64,000 bases of DNA from Blastomussa wellsi. Its lineage: Eukaryota > Cnidaria > Anthozoa > Scleractinia > Plerogyridae. The notes under the pieces are model-generated. The model had not been told where the DNA came from, searched no databases, and was given only the letters and a program-made list of their open reading frames with translations. Shown in pieces: positions 39,701-52,505 of this stretch. Location: the NCBI GenBank assembly GCA_947652115.1, contig OX393572.1:7102031-7166030 (forward strand). Reading direction: 5' to 3'. Numbering within the stretch: position 1 is the first letter of the stretch; the number at the start of each line of letters is the position of its first letter. The translations under genes and the position numbers were made by a program.

Positions 39701-42700
39701 AGCTCTGTCAATAACAATAACATTATAAATCTTTGCACATTTTGCTCTCCTCTGCAAAATAACAATGTGAACACCTGGTAACCAAGCTAGCTCTTATATA
39801 TTGTCTGCTAAAGCTATGTTTGAAAACAATATCTGCACTGAATACATCAAGATAATTGTGAGATTTTGAAAGTAAAATATAAATTCATTTTTACTAGGCA
39901 TCGTCCTTGTTGTCAATGCTTCAGCTGCTCGAGCCATAAATAATTATCAGACTGAGAGCCACACTGTGTACAATATACACCATCTGGGTAAAACTCTCAA
40001 AAACGACTGAATAGCTGAGAGTGCAGTTCAAATGATTAAATCTATATTTTTTGTGGGTAGTTTTCCATCTGTTTTGAAACAGGGGTGCAATATTCCTCTC
40101 ATTTTACTCCTACTGGTATCCCCAATGGCTGTGGACTATGAGCATGCAGTCCCTTTTTTCTTAGTCTACTGAGCGTAAAGCAAATACATGTTGTCACGCG
40201 CAAAATTTTGTGCGACATGTATTCGCTTCACTCGCCAGACTAAGAAAAAAAGTGACTGCTCGTAGTGACTGATATCAAATATTTCTTGCCAAATATCTAA
40301 ACAATAACATTTAATTTTGTGAAGAATTAATTGACACTGGTCTGTGTCAGTGTGCATATTATTTCATACAGTACTGAGTAAAAAATAGCCAATCTGGATT
40401 ATTTGAGTCAGAGTATTTTATCAAGGTGGGAGTTACTTTAATTTTTTTGTTAGCAGACAGATGGACCTGGAGGGGGAGGCTTGAAATATTAACTTTAAAT
40501 TTACAACATGTTAGTGCAGGAATACTGTACTAATATGCTATTAGATGTTGTAGAACAATTGATAAATTATTATTTTTATTGAAACACTTGCTTTACAGCA
40601 AAAAGCAGAAAGTGGAGAGGAGTTCCAAAACGTCCAGCCTCATGATATAGCAAGTTTGGTAAAACAGTTTTTTAGGCAGCTTCCGGAACCACTACTGACC
40701 AGTCAGCTTCATGACTGCTTCATCAAGAGTCAGCGTCTGGAAGATCATGGTGATCAGACAGAGGCTGTATTGCTCCTCTGTCTCCTGCTCCCCATTCCAC
40801 ATCTCAATACTTTACAATTTACTATGAGGTTTCTTGCCAAGGTTGCTTCATGCTCACAGCACAGTAAAATGGGAACCTCAAACCTGGCCATTGTTCTTAC
40901 TCCTAACCTCATACACAACATAAAGAAAGACGGAAACAGTGCCTCAGAAAAGCAACTTAAAGAGCAGACTGCTGTTGTTGATATTCTTTTGAAAAATGCT
41001 GACAGCATTGGTTTAGTAAATGAGGACCTCTACGAACGAGCTAAAATGATTGGAGATGAATGCGTTGATGGCATGACATCATCAGGTGATGAGCTTGACG
41101 CTGACACTAACTTGAGGAGAGGGAATAAGAGGCAATCAAGATCAAGAACAAGAACCGGCTCACTGTCAGGTAATGACCTGCAGCTTAGGTCTGGTTCACA
41201 CTAGCGACATAACAACATTTTGACATAACAGCTGTAAGAAAATATAAGTTTTTCCTTCACGTTGTTATGATCCTACAGTGTTTTTATGTTGTAAGCACTT
41301 GTTGTTCACACTGGCTAATTACCACACTTGCTACTTTCATGAATTTTTGATAAGCCTTACTTTTGATTATTGATGCTTCTTGATGAACTGTAGGATTTGT
41401 ATCTGGTTTGGGTCAAAGTCTTCAAAGCAAGTTCACCTCCAAAACACCAGTTCACACACACAGGCGATCAAGAAGTGTAAAAGCAGAACATATGAGAAAC
41501 AAGGTGAAATATAATCTTGAGGACAATCCTTTGGACAAAAGAGGTAAGTAAAACAGGTTTGGTTTGGTATATTCATAGAATGATCTGTTTAATTTTCAAT
41601 CATTTTGACCAGAAGCGTATCTTCTAGAGACAGGTAACTCTGGTTCAATGCTCTTGATTATTCCTGACCAATCAAAATTAACTTCGAGGTCCACATGATT
41701 AGTTTTAAATATAACTCGTCGTTTTGTGCAAACATTGCTTTTAAGTTGTTTACAATGTTTTGCGTGTGCATTTCAACAGTTTGAAAGTAGCGAAAGCCAA
41801 ACATTATCAGACTGATCTTGATGGGCAAACTTGATGCCAGTCCCTCTCCTTCCTAAAAAAATTCACCGAGAAACCTGGAAATGACCTTTGTGACAGTCAG
41901 AAGTGGAAATATTGGAAATTTTTCTCTTTGAAATCGAGCAGACACCATTTAGAAAGACATGTTTACTGTGCGAAGTCGGTGCCAAGATGTTTCCACCATT
42001 GATTTTTTTTTTCTGAAACTCTCACCACTGTAAGATAATGAGTAACTTAAGTCAGAAATGCAAAAAAATTGGGGGTCACCGACTTTGTTTTGGAGATAAC
42101 ATGCCCAGAAGAACACCCTAAAATTAGCTGAAAACTCTCGCTTCGTTAGTGGATACGGCTACAGTGTCTGTAGGCACAAAAATATTCCAAATAAATCTTT
42201 GAAATGAACGCATCTCTGTCAAATGTTGTTTAAATGGCCCCATAAAGTGAATTTATTCAATTGGTGTGGTTCCTTAAAGAAAAAATTAGCATTTAGCGAC
42301 CACATTTCCACTTGCCTAACAGCCGCATGATGGCAGGATTCGATGTCCTGTGGGCAGGAAAATTGAAAATTTTTCAACTTCCCACATTGATTTTTTGTTC
42401 ATTTTTTGACAATCTGCCGAGAATTGTAAATAAAATCAGTTTATGGAAAAAAAAGTAGGGGTCACCGACCATTTAAGAGAGTAAACTACCAGCAAAGCTA
42501 CGAAACGGCTTCTGGCCCTTTGTTTTTCCTCGGCACGCGAGCTCGATGGATGACGTGGCGTGACGAATTCTGTGTGCAGTAAGAATGCGCACAAACAATT
42601 AGCGCGAAAGTCCTTAAAGGTCCCTAATCAGCCACGCCTTTGTTATTGTTTACATGCAAGAGTTTATATTTTATGTGGAGTGCGTCGAAACAAAGCTAGA

Positions 42701-42800
42701 TCGCTGAGAAACTTGCCAAAAGTAATTTAACCACCTCCAGGAACACAATTACAACAATGTGATAAGATTTCGCTTCACCATGTGATAATTTCGACGGCAT

Positions 42801-42834
<34 letters not shown>

Positions 42835-45800
42835 AAGGGAAAACTGGTTAAAAGAGCTACATCACGGTTTGTGCCTTCTGAAAAAAATTTAGCCTAAATT
42901 TTTCAAAATCCTCTTTTGTAATCCGTCTCAATCTTCCGTTTTGGTTTAGTATCACTTCTTTGCTGTTTTTCTTCCTTTGCAAACTATTAGTTTTTTTTTT
43001 TTGTAATTTTATTTTATTTTTCTACATTTTTTTAGGATTCCTACGTTTTAAGGGTAGTTTGGTTCGTTGCAAAAAATACGGTAGCTCAAAATATTGTGAC
43101 GTAGCCCCTTTAAATGATTCTGATTGGTTGGGAATAATCGGTATACTGTAACTCTGTTATTAGTTTCAACCGAGTCCTGCTCTTTCAGCTGGTAGGCTTC
43201 TGTTATCATTATGATAACATAACTGTACATAAGATTGGATGTTTAGTACAAGTTTAAAGATCAGAGTTAGCAATCATGCAATCCATATACTGACTTAATT
43301 TTTGCATTCAGAAACCATAGCCCTTTTCATTTCTCTTAGCCGGCGGGGCCTTGGCACAAGAAATGAAGGGCTCTTGGAGACATACGAATCTTTCTAGTCT
43401 GAGATTCTAGGACTTCCAGACTTGACGTATATAGCATTGATGTTTCTATATGTTGTGTGTTGTAATATGGCGGCCGGCGAACATTTTGACTTCTGTTTAA
43501 GATTTCTTTGTTCTCAACAGCCAATAATAAATTCGAATTTTTTTGATAATCGTATGTCCCCAGAGCCCTATGTTTTTCGTGCCAAGGCTCTGCCAGCTAA
43601 GAGAAACTAAAAGAGCCATGGGGACGAGAATGATTCAGAAACTGTCTACTTGATGTAAATTAATGCATGTTGTATGAATATTAGAAAAATCATTTACAAT
43701 ACTCTAAGATATAACAATTATAATAATTATATTTTATAAATAATTATTATTGAGAATTACTTATTTTTTAGTTGTGACTGACATCACGTCATTTAATTAG
43801 TACAGCAGAAAATTCATCTGTTAATTGAAGCACAGTGTAAGTTAAAGAAATTTGACTTACAACGAGTTGAATTATTTTTTGCCTTTTAATATAGATGACA
43901 TGGAGCTGGAGAATTTTGTTGCTGACCGTAACAGCCAAAGAATGAGCCTGAGGTTATATAACAAGCGCCGCCCATTGGATCAGAATGCCTTTACAACTTC
44001 ACCTGTGTTCAAAAGGTAGCCATTTCTAAAATATTAAACATGTGGTTCATTGAGATTCTAATACTAATCAGCATTATTGCTGGTCAGGAATACTGTATTT
44101 ATAGCCTGCTGCCTGCTGCTTAAAGTAAATGTCGTTACCAATACCATTATTGAGAGCTAACTGCATGCTTACCCAAGGGCTGTTCAGCCTAGCTTGAGTG
44201 ATATTCAGGCTAGCCAAAGTACCAGTCTGCAGGTCTGCAGTCTGCATTTGTCGCACATCCCAGTGGTACCCTAGGCTTGTGAATAGTTAACAAACAATAT
44301 TATCCTGCGAAATCATGCAGAATGTATCACCTGATGCATAGCCAACGAGGCTGGAGGCCAAGTTGGCTAAAATCAGACAATAATTTATTCCACAAGATTG
44401 AGCAGGATAAATGTTTTATTATTCAACAAATTGTCAACAAAGAGCATTTTACAGCTAGAAAAGTTGCCTTTATGCAGCCATACTTTGGGAGACTTCTACT
44501 GAATTTGTTACTATATTGAAAGCATAATGACCATATATGGGCAATGTGAGAATTTGTTGAATAGTAAAGCATCATATGCCAAGCTTCTCACCTAATCAGA
44601 ATGTCCCATTCTTGCATTCACCCCTGGAAATTATACTAATTAACAATTAGACTACGAGCCTGAGTTTTTACATGGTTGCCACAGTTCAGGAAATGGTGAG
44701 GGAAAAAAATAATTCTTCATGGTCAGGGAAAGGGAATTTCACTTTGAGTCAGGGAAAGTTTAAGTCTTCGAGAGAAGTCAGGGAAAAGGGAAATTTTAAG
44801 AGTACTAATTTATTTCTTGCTAATTCAGCGATGTTTTGGTGTAATAAATGGGTGGAGAGGTTGGCTGTGAGGGGAGGTTGGAGGCCGGCCATTACCAGGA
44901 CTAATAGTTAGTCAGGGAAATTTTACATTTGTGAGGGAAGAGTCAGGGAATTTCAAGATCCTCTGGCTGTGAGTGAATAGTCAACGAGGTGAGGCCGAGT
45001 TGACTCTTTGCTAAGAGAAAACAACGGTGAGTAGTCTAATTGTTTTAGTAGAAACTCTAAAGGATTGAATTCCAAAAGCTACCATTTTAAGTATTTTTTA
45101 AGCGAAAAATCAACAAAAATCTTGCCTTCAAGGAGCAACGTGCAAGCAATCGTTTTCTTTCAGCAAATAGAAAACAGTCGGAGAACCGATCAGATTCAAG
45201 GATTTCCAATAGAACACAGCTGAGTTTCTACTAATAGTAAATACATTATATGATGTACGGTATATAGATTTGTGTTTAGTTTGTAAAGGGCCTCTTGATT
45301 ATTATATGTAACCCTTTTTTAATGCAGAAGAATGATGATGGGTGATTTGACCAGTGCCCAGGCTATCAGCAATCCTCGTCTTGTATCGGCCTCCACACAG
45401 ATGTTCACCACACCTATTAAACCACTGGTTCCTTGTAAACCACTCCGTGATATGGGTAGGATTTTTCTTCCCAATTTTTATATTGTATCAAAAATAATGT
45501 AAATTTTATGGTGAAGCGACATTGCTGTAAGTTGTGATATTGGAAGTGAAAGCGAGAAATGATCATCGCAGTGAATTTCCAATGTAAGCAATTGGGGGTT
45601 GATTTTTTTATGTCACGATACTGGAAGTGTGCAAGTTACCGTTAACAAGTTTCTCAGTGATCTCTCTTTCTTTATCCAAAATTTTTAAATTACACAGAAA
45701 CCACATTCTAATAAAACCAATTTGAAAGGAGCGTGTTAACAATAACAAAATGTACATAATTATTGAAAATATTATAATTAAAGTTACAGGCAAAAAAGTT

Positions 45801-48648
45801 GGATCTCCTGCTACACTGTAGGAACCAATTTTGAGACAGTCTTCTTTTTCTTAAGGTCCGAGAAGTCAGTAACTGTATAGGCCAGGGTATTGGTAATTCC
45901 GCTATACCTTTAAGCCATGAAACAATTACATCGTCATTACCTACATGTAATGGGTATTCCATCGGAGAAAAAGTCATGTTTTAACAAAAGTTGTTTTTAA
46001 TTTGACAATAATTGTTAATTTATTACTTTCTTCAAATTATGAAACAATCAAAGAGAATATTAAAGGAATTTACTAGGGCCCCAGAGAAAAATGGAATGCA
46101 CATATTTGATAGTTATGTGATGAAAATAAAATATTTATAAATTGACTTCTAATCTCTATGATTGCATTTTGATGTTGTTGTTTCAGTCAAACCAGGTCAT
46201 GGCAGAGTATTGCTGTCAAATGAAACAGAGCATGTCAAGGTTGTTGATGCTATGTCTTACATACCATCTCCAAGTGATAAATGTTGTGAAGACATTGTTT
46301 CCCAAGATGGGAACAGTGATTCAGGTCTGATGTCACCTGGAAGGCATGGTCAGGAAGGGACACCCACAGCTGCAACTCGTTGCAGAGCTGGGCTTGCTGC
46401 ACCACGTAGAAGAGTAAGGAGACGGTAAGTGTTCTATACACATTTTAAATAGTCTATCTGTTTTTCAGGTAAATTATGTTAAAGTGCACCTAACCCCAAA
46501 ATATTTTTTCGCTAAAAAAAACCTTTGCACCAGTTAGAAACGTATTGCACCTTTCGTTTCTCCTTTTCACCAAATTCTGACTATTTATAGCATTCAAAAG
46601 TTACAAAAAACTGTGCATCATTTGTTCCACGACTGAGTCATAAGGGGCATGGGTCTATTCCTGATATGATGTCACAAGCTGATTTGCATGGCATCAAGCC
46701 TTTGTAAAAATGCATGCAAATCAGCTTGTGACGTCATACCAGGAATAGACCCAAGCCCCTTATGACTCGGTCGTGGAACAAATGATGCACCAGTTTTTGT
46801 AACTTTTGAATGTTATAAATAGTCAGAATTTGGTAAAAAGGAGAAACGAAAGGTGCAATGTGTTTTGAAAAAGTGCAAATAAATACTCAATAATGGTAAG
46901 TGTGCGCATGCCCAAGCTAAAATATCGTTAAATGTGATACTAGTGAAAAGCCTGGCATGCCTTCATTCTGCAAATTCATTTTGGAGAAATTTGAAGCATA
47001 TTTAGACTATAACTGACTAGGAAATGTTCAAAATGTCTAAAAAACACGTTGTTTTTTTCAAAAATCTCCAGGAGTCAATGGGTTAAACTTTATATGCACA
47101 TGATTTAAGGCTTTGATGTCCTTGTGAGCTGTTGTAATCTGTTTTGGTTTCTTTTACCTAGACATTCATCAGGTGCAACAAGTTGCTTCTCATCCTCTCC
47201 ACGGAACAGAAATCAAGCCAGTTCGAAGAGCTCTGTAAGTGACATTCAGTATGTGGTAAAGTGGTAAACCAGGGCATGAGACTAATGTCAGCCAACTAGC
47301 CATCAGTTTGGCTTGTAGGTTTTGGACTTGCTTGCAGACAATTCACGAGCCAAAATGGTGTCTGGTGAGGTATCGAGTCTGAGAGAGCAGCCATGTACAC
47401 TGTTGACGTATACATGTGTATCAAAGAAAGTAATTACCAAAAGGCAAATGAACGATTAACTTTTTTCTGCTTTTTCCATCATGAATGCAACCAACAAAAA
47501 GGCTGCTGTCTGCCCCACCTTGTTCCAAGGGTCGCTCATCTTCTCAACCTCTCCTCTCTCACTCCAGGAGGACAGGAAGATGAGTGCTCTGGGAATGATG
47601 GTGTTGTCTGCCAATAATACGTTATGTACAGGTTTGACAGTTCTGGGGAGTTAAAACTTGTTCTTGGTAGTAAAATCAAAGCTGTCATTGCTGCTGTTAG
47701 TCTTGAACCCTGGAAGCACATCCATAGTTCATTCTCTTCCCCACAGGCTGTGATACTTTTGGTCAGTACCATAAATCGAGACCTCTGGCTGCCTCCAATG
47801 CTGGAAGTCCATGATTCATGGACTCGTCAAATCTGATTGGCTGAAAATTACAGAATGAATACTCTGACGATGGTCAAAAATTGGAGGCAGCTGCAGAGGT
47901 CTCAATCCCTGGCACCGACAAAAGGATCATGGAGTCTGGGGACAAGAATGACTCGTAGTGTTACTTGTTATGGCATGTATGGTGAGCAACCAGCTGGACA
48001 TATATTTACAGTTTTAATTACAGTGTGTTTGTCAAATAACATAGAAAGAAACAATACTTTTTATACTCAAATGCAAGAACCAAAAAGTTCTAAATAGTTT
48101 AGTTACATTGTCTATTTAGTAGGTTGTTATTTTTAGTCTAGTATATACCTATCTACTTTGGTAATACATTTCAAAATGGAAATTTATATTATATTCATTA
48201 TGCTAACAAACAGCATCTCGGCATTATCAAGGTAAAAATGATAATATTGGTACTGTTATGTTTATAATAGCATTGAAATAATTTTCAATTGATGGTAAAC
48301 ATCTCCAATCTTGCTCTTTGATAGGTCACGTATAGGTTACTGTTGGGTGTAACATTTAATTTTATATCTTTGATTATTAAGGTAACAAGAGAGTTGGAAC
48401 ATGTTAAAAACAAGCAGTCGTTCAGCCCTGCTCTGCTGTCAAATGATGCAATGGATATAAGTCATATTTCAGTTGCTGCTGCTGTGGAACCCATGAATGA
48501 CGATACTCCTTCCACCCGTGTTCTATATTCTGGATCAACGCTGCTCAAACAAAGCACCGATCTAACTCCTTGTAAATTCCACCGTGGCACACCTCCAATG
48601 CCATCTACTAAAGCAGAGCTTAGGCAGGTTCTGTCGCAGAAGATTTAA
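36680..48648 (+). CDS. ARHGAP11A: ARHGAP11A-like Rho GTPase-activating protein, whole coding span (10 exons)
   Basis: RhoGAPs switch off Rho GTPases by speeding GTP hydrolysis; ARHGAP11A is a dividing-cell RhoA GAP in vertebrates. Exons: 36680-36790, 36968-37077, 39573-39669, 40599-41169, 41394-41543, 43895-44015, 45328-45455, 46187-46424, 47162-47234, 48382-48648. All phases join and total 1866 bases, 621 residues. The RhoGAP domain covers about residues 40-240, with the arginine finger at R94 (EGLFRKSGS), K128/R132 in VKQFFRQLPEPLL, and N209 in TSNLAIVLTPNL. The N-terminal helix ending YLKTMGIKV parallels human ARHGAP11A. The tail is Ser/Arg/Lys-rich, low in complexity and shorter than the human protein (about 1,020 residues). 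An in-frame upstream ATG at 36626 is an alternative start. Confidence 0.92.
36968..37077 (+). CDS. ARHGAP11A: ARHGAP11A-like exon 2
   Basis: The acceptor is TTTGTAG. It codes SGVFGVCLEKVP, the usual opening of a RhoGAP domain (xxFGVPLxxLP). The donor AA|GTAAGC is in phase 2. Confidence 0.9.
37078..39572. other. ARHGAP11A-like intron 2 with repeats
   Basis: Contains a G-run (37432-37441), a pyrimidine-rich tract (37500-37640), inverted blocks at 37868-37915/38060-38115, a palindrome at 38249-38450 (TCTTACAGTCTTTCCCATAA arms) and a CATA/CATT microsatellite (38968-39012). No exon-like sequence is seen. Confidence 0.65.
39573..39669 (+). CDS. ARHGAP11A: ARHGAP11A-like exon 3 (arginine finger)
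   Basis: Short exon too small to stand out as an ORF. The acceptor is TTTTTTTAG. It codes FLVDSANFLLQH and then ETEGLFRKSGSIQRQK, the catalytic arginine-finger loop. The donor is |GTTAGC. Confidence 0.92.
40599..41169 (+). CDS. ARHGAP11A: ARHGAP11A-like exon 4 (core of RhoGAP domain)
   Basis: The largest exon, 571 bp, with acceptor CTTTACAG. It holds HDIASLVKQFFRQLPEPLL and MGTSNLAIVLTPNL, then an Arg/Ser-rich region. The donor is CAG|GTAATG in phase 1. Confidence 0.95.
41394..41543 (+). CDS. ARHGAP11A: ARHGAP11A-like exon 5
   Basis: The acceptor is AACTGTAG and the donor is G|GTAAGT. It codes a basic Ser/Thr-rich stretch (SKFTSKTPVHTHRRSRSVK). No domain is recognised. Confidence 0.85.
41990..42550. 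repeat. dispersed repeat R1, inverted copy in ARHGAP11A intron 5
   Basis: Reverse-complement counterpart of 963-1480, with diverged bases and small indels. Confidence 0.75.
42840..43110. repeat. dispersed repeat R4, copy 1
   Basis: Ends near AGCTCAAAATATTGTGACGTAG. In reverse complement it matches 50950-51180 (GGAGCTATGTCACGATATTT, GAATGGAGAAGATTGAG). The ends are loosely inverted. Confidence 0.6.
43895..44015 (+). CDS. ARHGAP11A: ARHGAP11A-like exon 6
   Basis: The acceptor is AATATAG and the donor is AG|GTAGCC. Codes LRLYNKRRPLDQNAFTTSPVF; the phases fit both neighbours. Confidence 0.82.
44300..44560. repeat. dispersed repeat R5, copy 1
   Basis: Shares GTTGGCTAAAATCAGAC, TGTTTTATTAT(T/G)CAACAAATT and TTTTACAGCTAGAAA with copies at 49960-50290 and 50320-50570. 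In ARHGAP11A-like intron 6. Confidence 0.7.
45328..45455 (+). CDS. ARHGAP11A: ARHGAP11A-like exon 7
   Basis: The acceptor is AATGCAG and the donor is G|GTAGGA. Codes TQMFTTPIKPLVPCKPLRDM, a proline/threonine-rich tail segment. Confidence 0.82.
46187..46424 (+). CDS. ARHGAP11A: ARHGAP11A-like exon 8
   Basis: The acceptor is TGTTTCAG and the donor is CG|GTAAGT. A 238-bp exon with a Gly/Ser-rich acidic part and a strongly basic end (APRRRVRR). Confidence 0.84.
46479..46880. mobile_element. second copy of the TTAAAGTGCACC foldback MITE
   Basis: Left terminus TTAAAGTGCACCTAACCCC, central inverted CCTGGTATGACGTCACAAGC-type block, right end degraded. In ARHGAP11A-like intron 8. Confidence 0.75.
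47162..47234 (+). CDS. ARHGAP11A: ARHGAP11A-like exon 9
   Basis: A 73-bp serine-rich exon between acceptor TACCTAG and donor |GTAAGT. Its phase joins exons 8 and 10. Confidence 0.8.
48382..48648 (+). CDS. ARHGAP11A: ARHGAP11A-like exon 10 (stop)
   Basis: The acceptor is TTATTAAG. A 267-bp terminal exon ending in SQKI-TAA (stop 48646-48648). It contains TRVLYSGSTLLKQSTDLTP, resembling a short C-terminal motif; no domain is assigned. Confidence 0.85.
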   Translation, partial: VTRELEHVKNKQSFSPALLSNDAMDISHISVAAAVEPMNDDTPSTRVLYSGSTLLKQSTDLTPCKFHRGTPPMPSTKAELRQVLSQKI

Positions 48649-49148
48649 TACTACACCACTTAGTCCAAAAATGGCATTGGACTAATTAAGCTATCATTGA
48701 TTTTAATATTTGTTATTGTCTAAATTTTATTCCTTATAACTGATTTGTAATGGTAATAGAAAAGAGTGGAATTATTGGGCAAGTAATTTCAAATTAGGAG
48801 GCAGCATTATTACTTTTAGAAATGTACAACATGAAGTCCAAAATTTACCAAGTTATCATATCAATAACAAAGTCAAGGTTAGGCAGTGTGAGAGAAACTA
48901 TCTTTAGTGGAAATGTCTACTCAGCAGAAATCTTACCCAGACAGCAAGAAAGAACCCAGGCATATCAATGCTCATGATTGGCACACAAATGGCGTACATG
49001 TCCATTTACAGGTATCCCATTTGAAGTTGTTGAAACTGGATACCCATAATTGGACACCCATGTGATTGGGTGTCTTTAATTATGCAACAAATAGAAACTC
49101 GCAGAACCAATCAAGATCAAGAATTTTATTATTGGTATGATTAAGTAT

Positions 49149-49154
49149 AATAAA
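49149..49154 (+). promoter_or_regulatory. possible polyadenylation signal for ARHGAP11A-like
   Basis: The first AATAAA on the plus strand after the stop codon, about 500 bases downstream. Plausible but unproven. Confidence 0.3.
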
Positions 49155-49959
49155 TTATGTAACACTTTCTATATATGTACAAGTTTTATACCTATAATTT
49201 AAACATCTTCAAGAATGTATTGTGTACAGGAATTAGCTGAGAGGTTTAAATTGTTATCGAAAAATTATAACTGGGTTTTCTACTGACCATTTGGAAAATT
49301 ATTTGAGATGACTTATCAGTAAGTGGAGTACTTTTACAGGGTTCGTACGGGTCCTGGAAAACCTGGAAAGTCCTGGAAATCTGTTAAAAGCAATAAAGGA
49401 ATTTTTGCGAACTAATTTTAGAAGAAATGCAAGGCTTGCAGTTGGGATAATTTGTATTGGGATCTTGGAAGAGAAAGGGTTTAATGTGAATTTTGTAGTC
49501 TGTGAAAAGGGGTACGAACCCTGTTAATGTTATGCTTTTACAAGTGGTATGATAACACTCTTCATCAAAGAAAAGTGGAGGTTGGCTTGTGGTGGATATT
49601 TACCTAGCTGCAAAGCAGCGAGCTAAGTATCCAACACTAGCCACCGACACTCAGGTGAAAAGTCGTTTTTAGTTAGTACATACTAAAACAGTGAGATAAT
49701 GGAGCTCAAAAAGTGATTATTTCAGCTAATTTATTCAACTCAATCATTTACGTGAGGGCCTGCAGGAGGCTCATGAGTTTCTCAGAGGTGAATAGCAAAG
49801 GATATCCCATGTTTGAATAGCCAATCAGCGTGCGCCTACAACACTATCCACTGTTTTAAAATATACTAATATTGGATACCCCTGAGTCACTTGTATTTTC
49901 TCAGATAAAATTGCAGAACATGATTGGGAGGCTGGGAGTAATACTTGACAATTATCCTA

Positions 49960-50570
49960 CAAAATCGCACTGAATATTTAACAATTATCACGCTAAATTG
50001 TGCAGAATTTCACCTGATACTTAGCCTGACGATGCTGTAGGCTGAGTTGGCTAAAATCAGACGATATTCTGCAAGAACGAACAGATTTAATTGTTTTATT
50101 ATGCAACAAATTATCCCCGAAATGTATTTTACAGCTAGAAATGTTTCCATCATTCGACAATTTGCAAGACTTGAACCAAGTTATCATTACTAATCGATGT
50201 ATACTTGATGTATATTTGACATTTATCACAGAATATCTGTCAAGTGCAGGTGACGGGTAACAATCGATTCATGACCATATTTGGGCGACGTGAAAATTTG
50301 TTCAATAGTAACATTGTTGAGGTTATAGGGCAGTCGAATTGGCTACAATTAGACAATATTCTGCACGATTGAACAGGATAATTGTTTTGTTGTAAAACAA
50401 ATTGCCAACTAGACAAATTTTACTGATCAAAACAATGTGGTTATGCAGCATTTTGCAAGACTTTTGATGACGCTATGGCCTGCGCAACCTGTGTATATCA
50501 CAAGATATCTGTTTTGAGAATGGTTGACAGATAGCAATGGCTACATGACCATATATCAGCATCGCACAGA
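49960..50570. repeat. dispersed repeat R5, copies 2 and 3 in tandem
   Basis: Two successive diverged units (49960-50290, 50320-50570), each with a GAGTTGGCTA or GAATTGGCTA start and a GACCATATnnnnGC end. Non-coding. Confidence 0.65.
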
Positions 50571-50949
50571 TTTGTTGAGTAACCTGTATTCTGATTGGCT
50601 ATATTTCTACTGCATTTATACACAGGAATAAACAAAGCAAAAATTTATAATTATTAATTATAAACAGCTGCAAATAACATTTGTTTAAAAAGCATCCCTG
50701 GGTACAAGATTAATTAACAACTTTCCTGTTTATACTGCAGGTGGCAAGCCAGTAAAGTGGGGTGGGATATGGGACCTCCCATCTTCATCATTGCTAACTC
50801 TGTTGCCAAAATCTGCCCTAACATCCCCCAGCACCTCCTCCCTCACTTTGGAAATTGCCCCCTTCACCCTCTCTTTGCCTGCCTTCCATAGAGTTCCTAC
50901 TCTCAGCTTTTCACCCCATCCTTTCCCTTTCAGTAGTATTTTGTGATCA

Positions 50950-51180
50950 TAACCAGCTTAAAGGAGCTATGTCACGATATTTTGAGTCACTTTTTGCGAG
51001 GAACCAAATTCCCCTTAAAAGGAAGGAAACCTCAAAATATTAGTAGGAAGAAAAACACTAAAGATGAATGATACTGAACCAAAACAGAAAAGATATGGTT
51101 AAGAATGGAGAAGATTGAGGTGGATTATAAATGACAATTTGAAAAATTAAGGCTACCATGATGAAGCTCCTTTAAAACTC
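50950..51180. repeat. dispersed repeat R4, copy 2
   Basis: Inverted counterpart of 42840-43110, downstream of the ARHGAP11A-like gene. Confidence 0.6.
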
Positions 51181-51662
51181 TGTTGTTCACTTCCAGTATA
51201 TGATAATTAAATAAACTAGACACAGCTGTAGGCATGGTTAATAGAGGGAAATATATGGTTGTGAAGCCCAGTATGCAAACATCAAAGGAGCAAGCAAAAA
51301 GGCCAAGATGTTGGAAGGTCCTAAGTCTGTGAACATGTTTTGTTTTTGGCTCACGCATGCATTAATTACGTAATCACAATGTTTCTATTGGTTAATTGCA
51401 TGGGCACCTTACCGGTAACCAACTATAATTAGCCATTTTCTAAACAAGCAGAGGCCTGGGTACAAATGCCTAAAATCCATTGGGTTGAAAAGTGAATCCA
51501 ACCACACGAAACAGACTCCAAGCCTTAGTCAGATTGTGAAACTTGAGTGCGAGTGCAGTTTAGAGAAGTCGATGGTCGGTCTCCAAAAATCCCTGAAATC
51601 CATACAAAGCTCTCTAAAATATAAGATATTCAAAAATGTACTACATCTGCATTTAAACTAAT

Positions 51663-51920
51663 GTACCTATCAGTGTAAATCCTGCATTGGGGGGGGGGGT
51701 GCAGGCATATGGTGGGGATTTGAACTGAGCTGAGATTTTCTGTTCGATTGCCCGGCCCCAGGGCAATTGTAGATGGTCCAAAGAGTCACTAAAAGACCAT
51801 AAAATGTTGCTGGAAATGCTAATAAAACGGTCAAAAGTCCCCACTACAGGACGATAAGTACCGTCAAATCCCCCACCTATGCCCGCATCCCCCCCCTGCG
51901 GGATTTACATTGATAGGTGC
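51663..51920. repeat. G/C-run palindrome
   Basis: GTACCTATCAGTGTAAATCC followed by a run of G at the left, and CCCCCC followed by GGGATTTACATTGATAGGTG at the right, enclosing further complementary blocks. Foldback repeat with homopolymer shoulders. Confidence 0.75.
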
Positions 51921-52372
51921 ATAATAACACTCATATTTGGCAAACCTACTAACCAGTCCCCTGCTAGTTTAGAAAATGGCTAATTGTGTTTTGCCAGGTC
52001 AACTCCCAAAATTGGGAACAAACAGTTTTAACAAAGAACTTTGATGGGCTTCATAACCATTTCCCTCTTAACTTCTGACTTGGGTGACTGAACACAGTTT
52101 TGAAAATCTTAGAGTACCTATAATGTAGAAATAAACTATGATGTAAAGATTATAAACTATAACAAAGTGTACCTTTTGATAGAAATTTACAGTATTACAG
52201 CTTATTAACTTTTAAGAAAATTTCTATTTTTCCAATAAATGTAACTGTTTACAGCTAAAATACTGGGATTATTTGCAATAATATTTGGATAAACAATAAA
52301 TGCTTAACATGATCGCCTGATAGTACAAGGCGATGTTTTCTGGCATTTTATTGAAACAATCCAAATTTTTTT

Positions 52373-52505
52373 CAGTGGCGGATCAAGGAATATTTTGGGG
52401 TAGGGGTCTAAAACTAAATACAGTTGGTATCCGTGAAAGCAGTTAGCTTAATTCACAAAGCAGAAACAGCAGAATCAAAGCCTACAACCCCCACAAAAAA
52501 ATCTG
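52373..52505. repeat. CAGTGGCGGATC MITE end
   Basis: Begins CAGTGGCGGATCAAGG, a terminus widespread in animal nonautonomous DNA elements, and abuts the decayed multigene element. Only one end is recognisable. Confidence 0.4.

Larger units (their letters stand above)
48649..52372. other. intergenic DNA downstream of ARHGAP11A-like
   Basis: Holds repeats R5 and R4 and a palindrome at 51663-51920. No supported gene; open frames are short and lack splice context. Confidence 0.65.
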
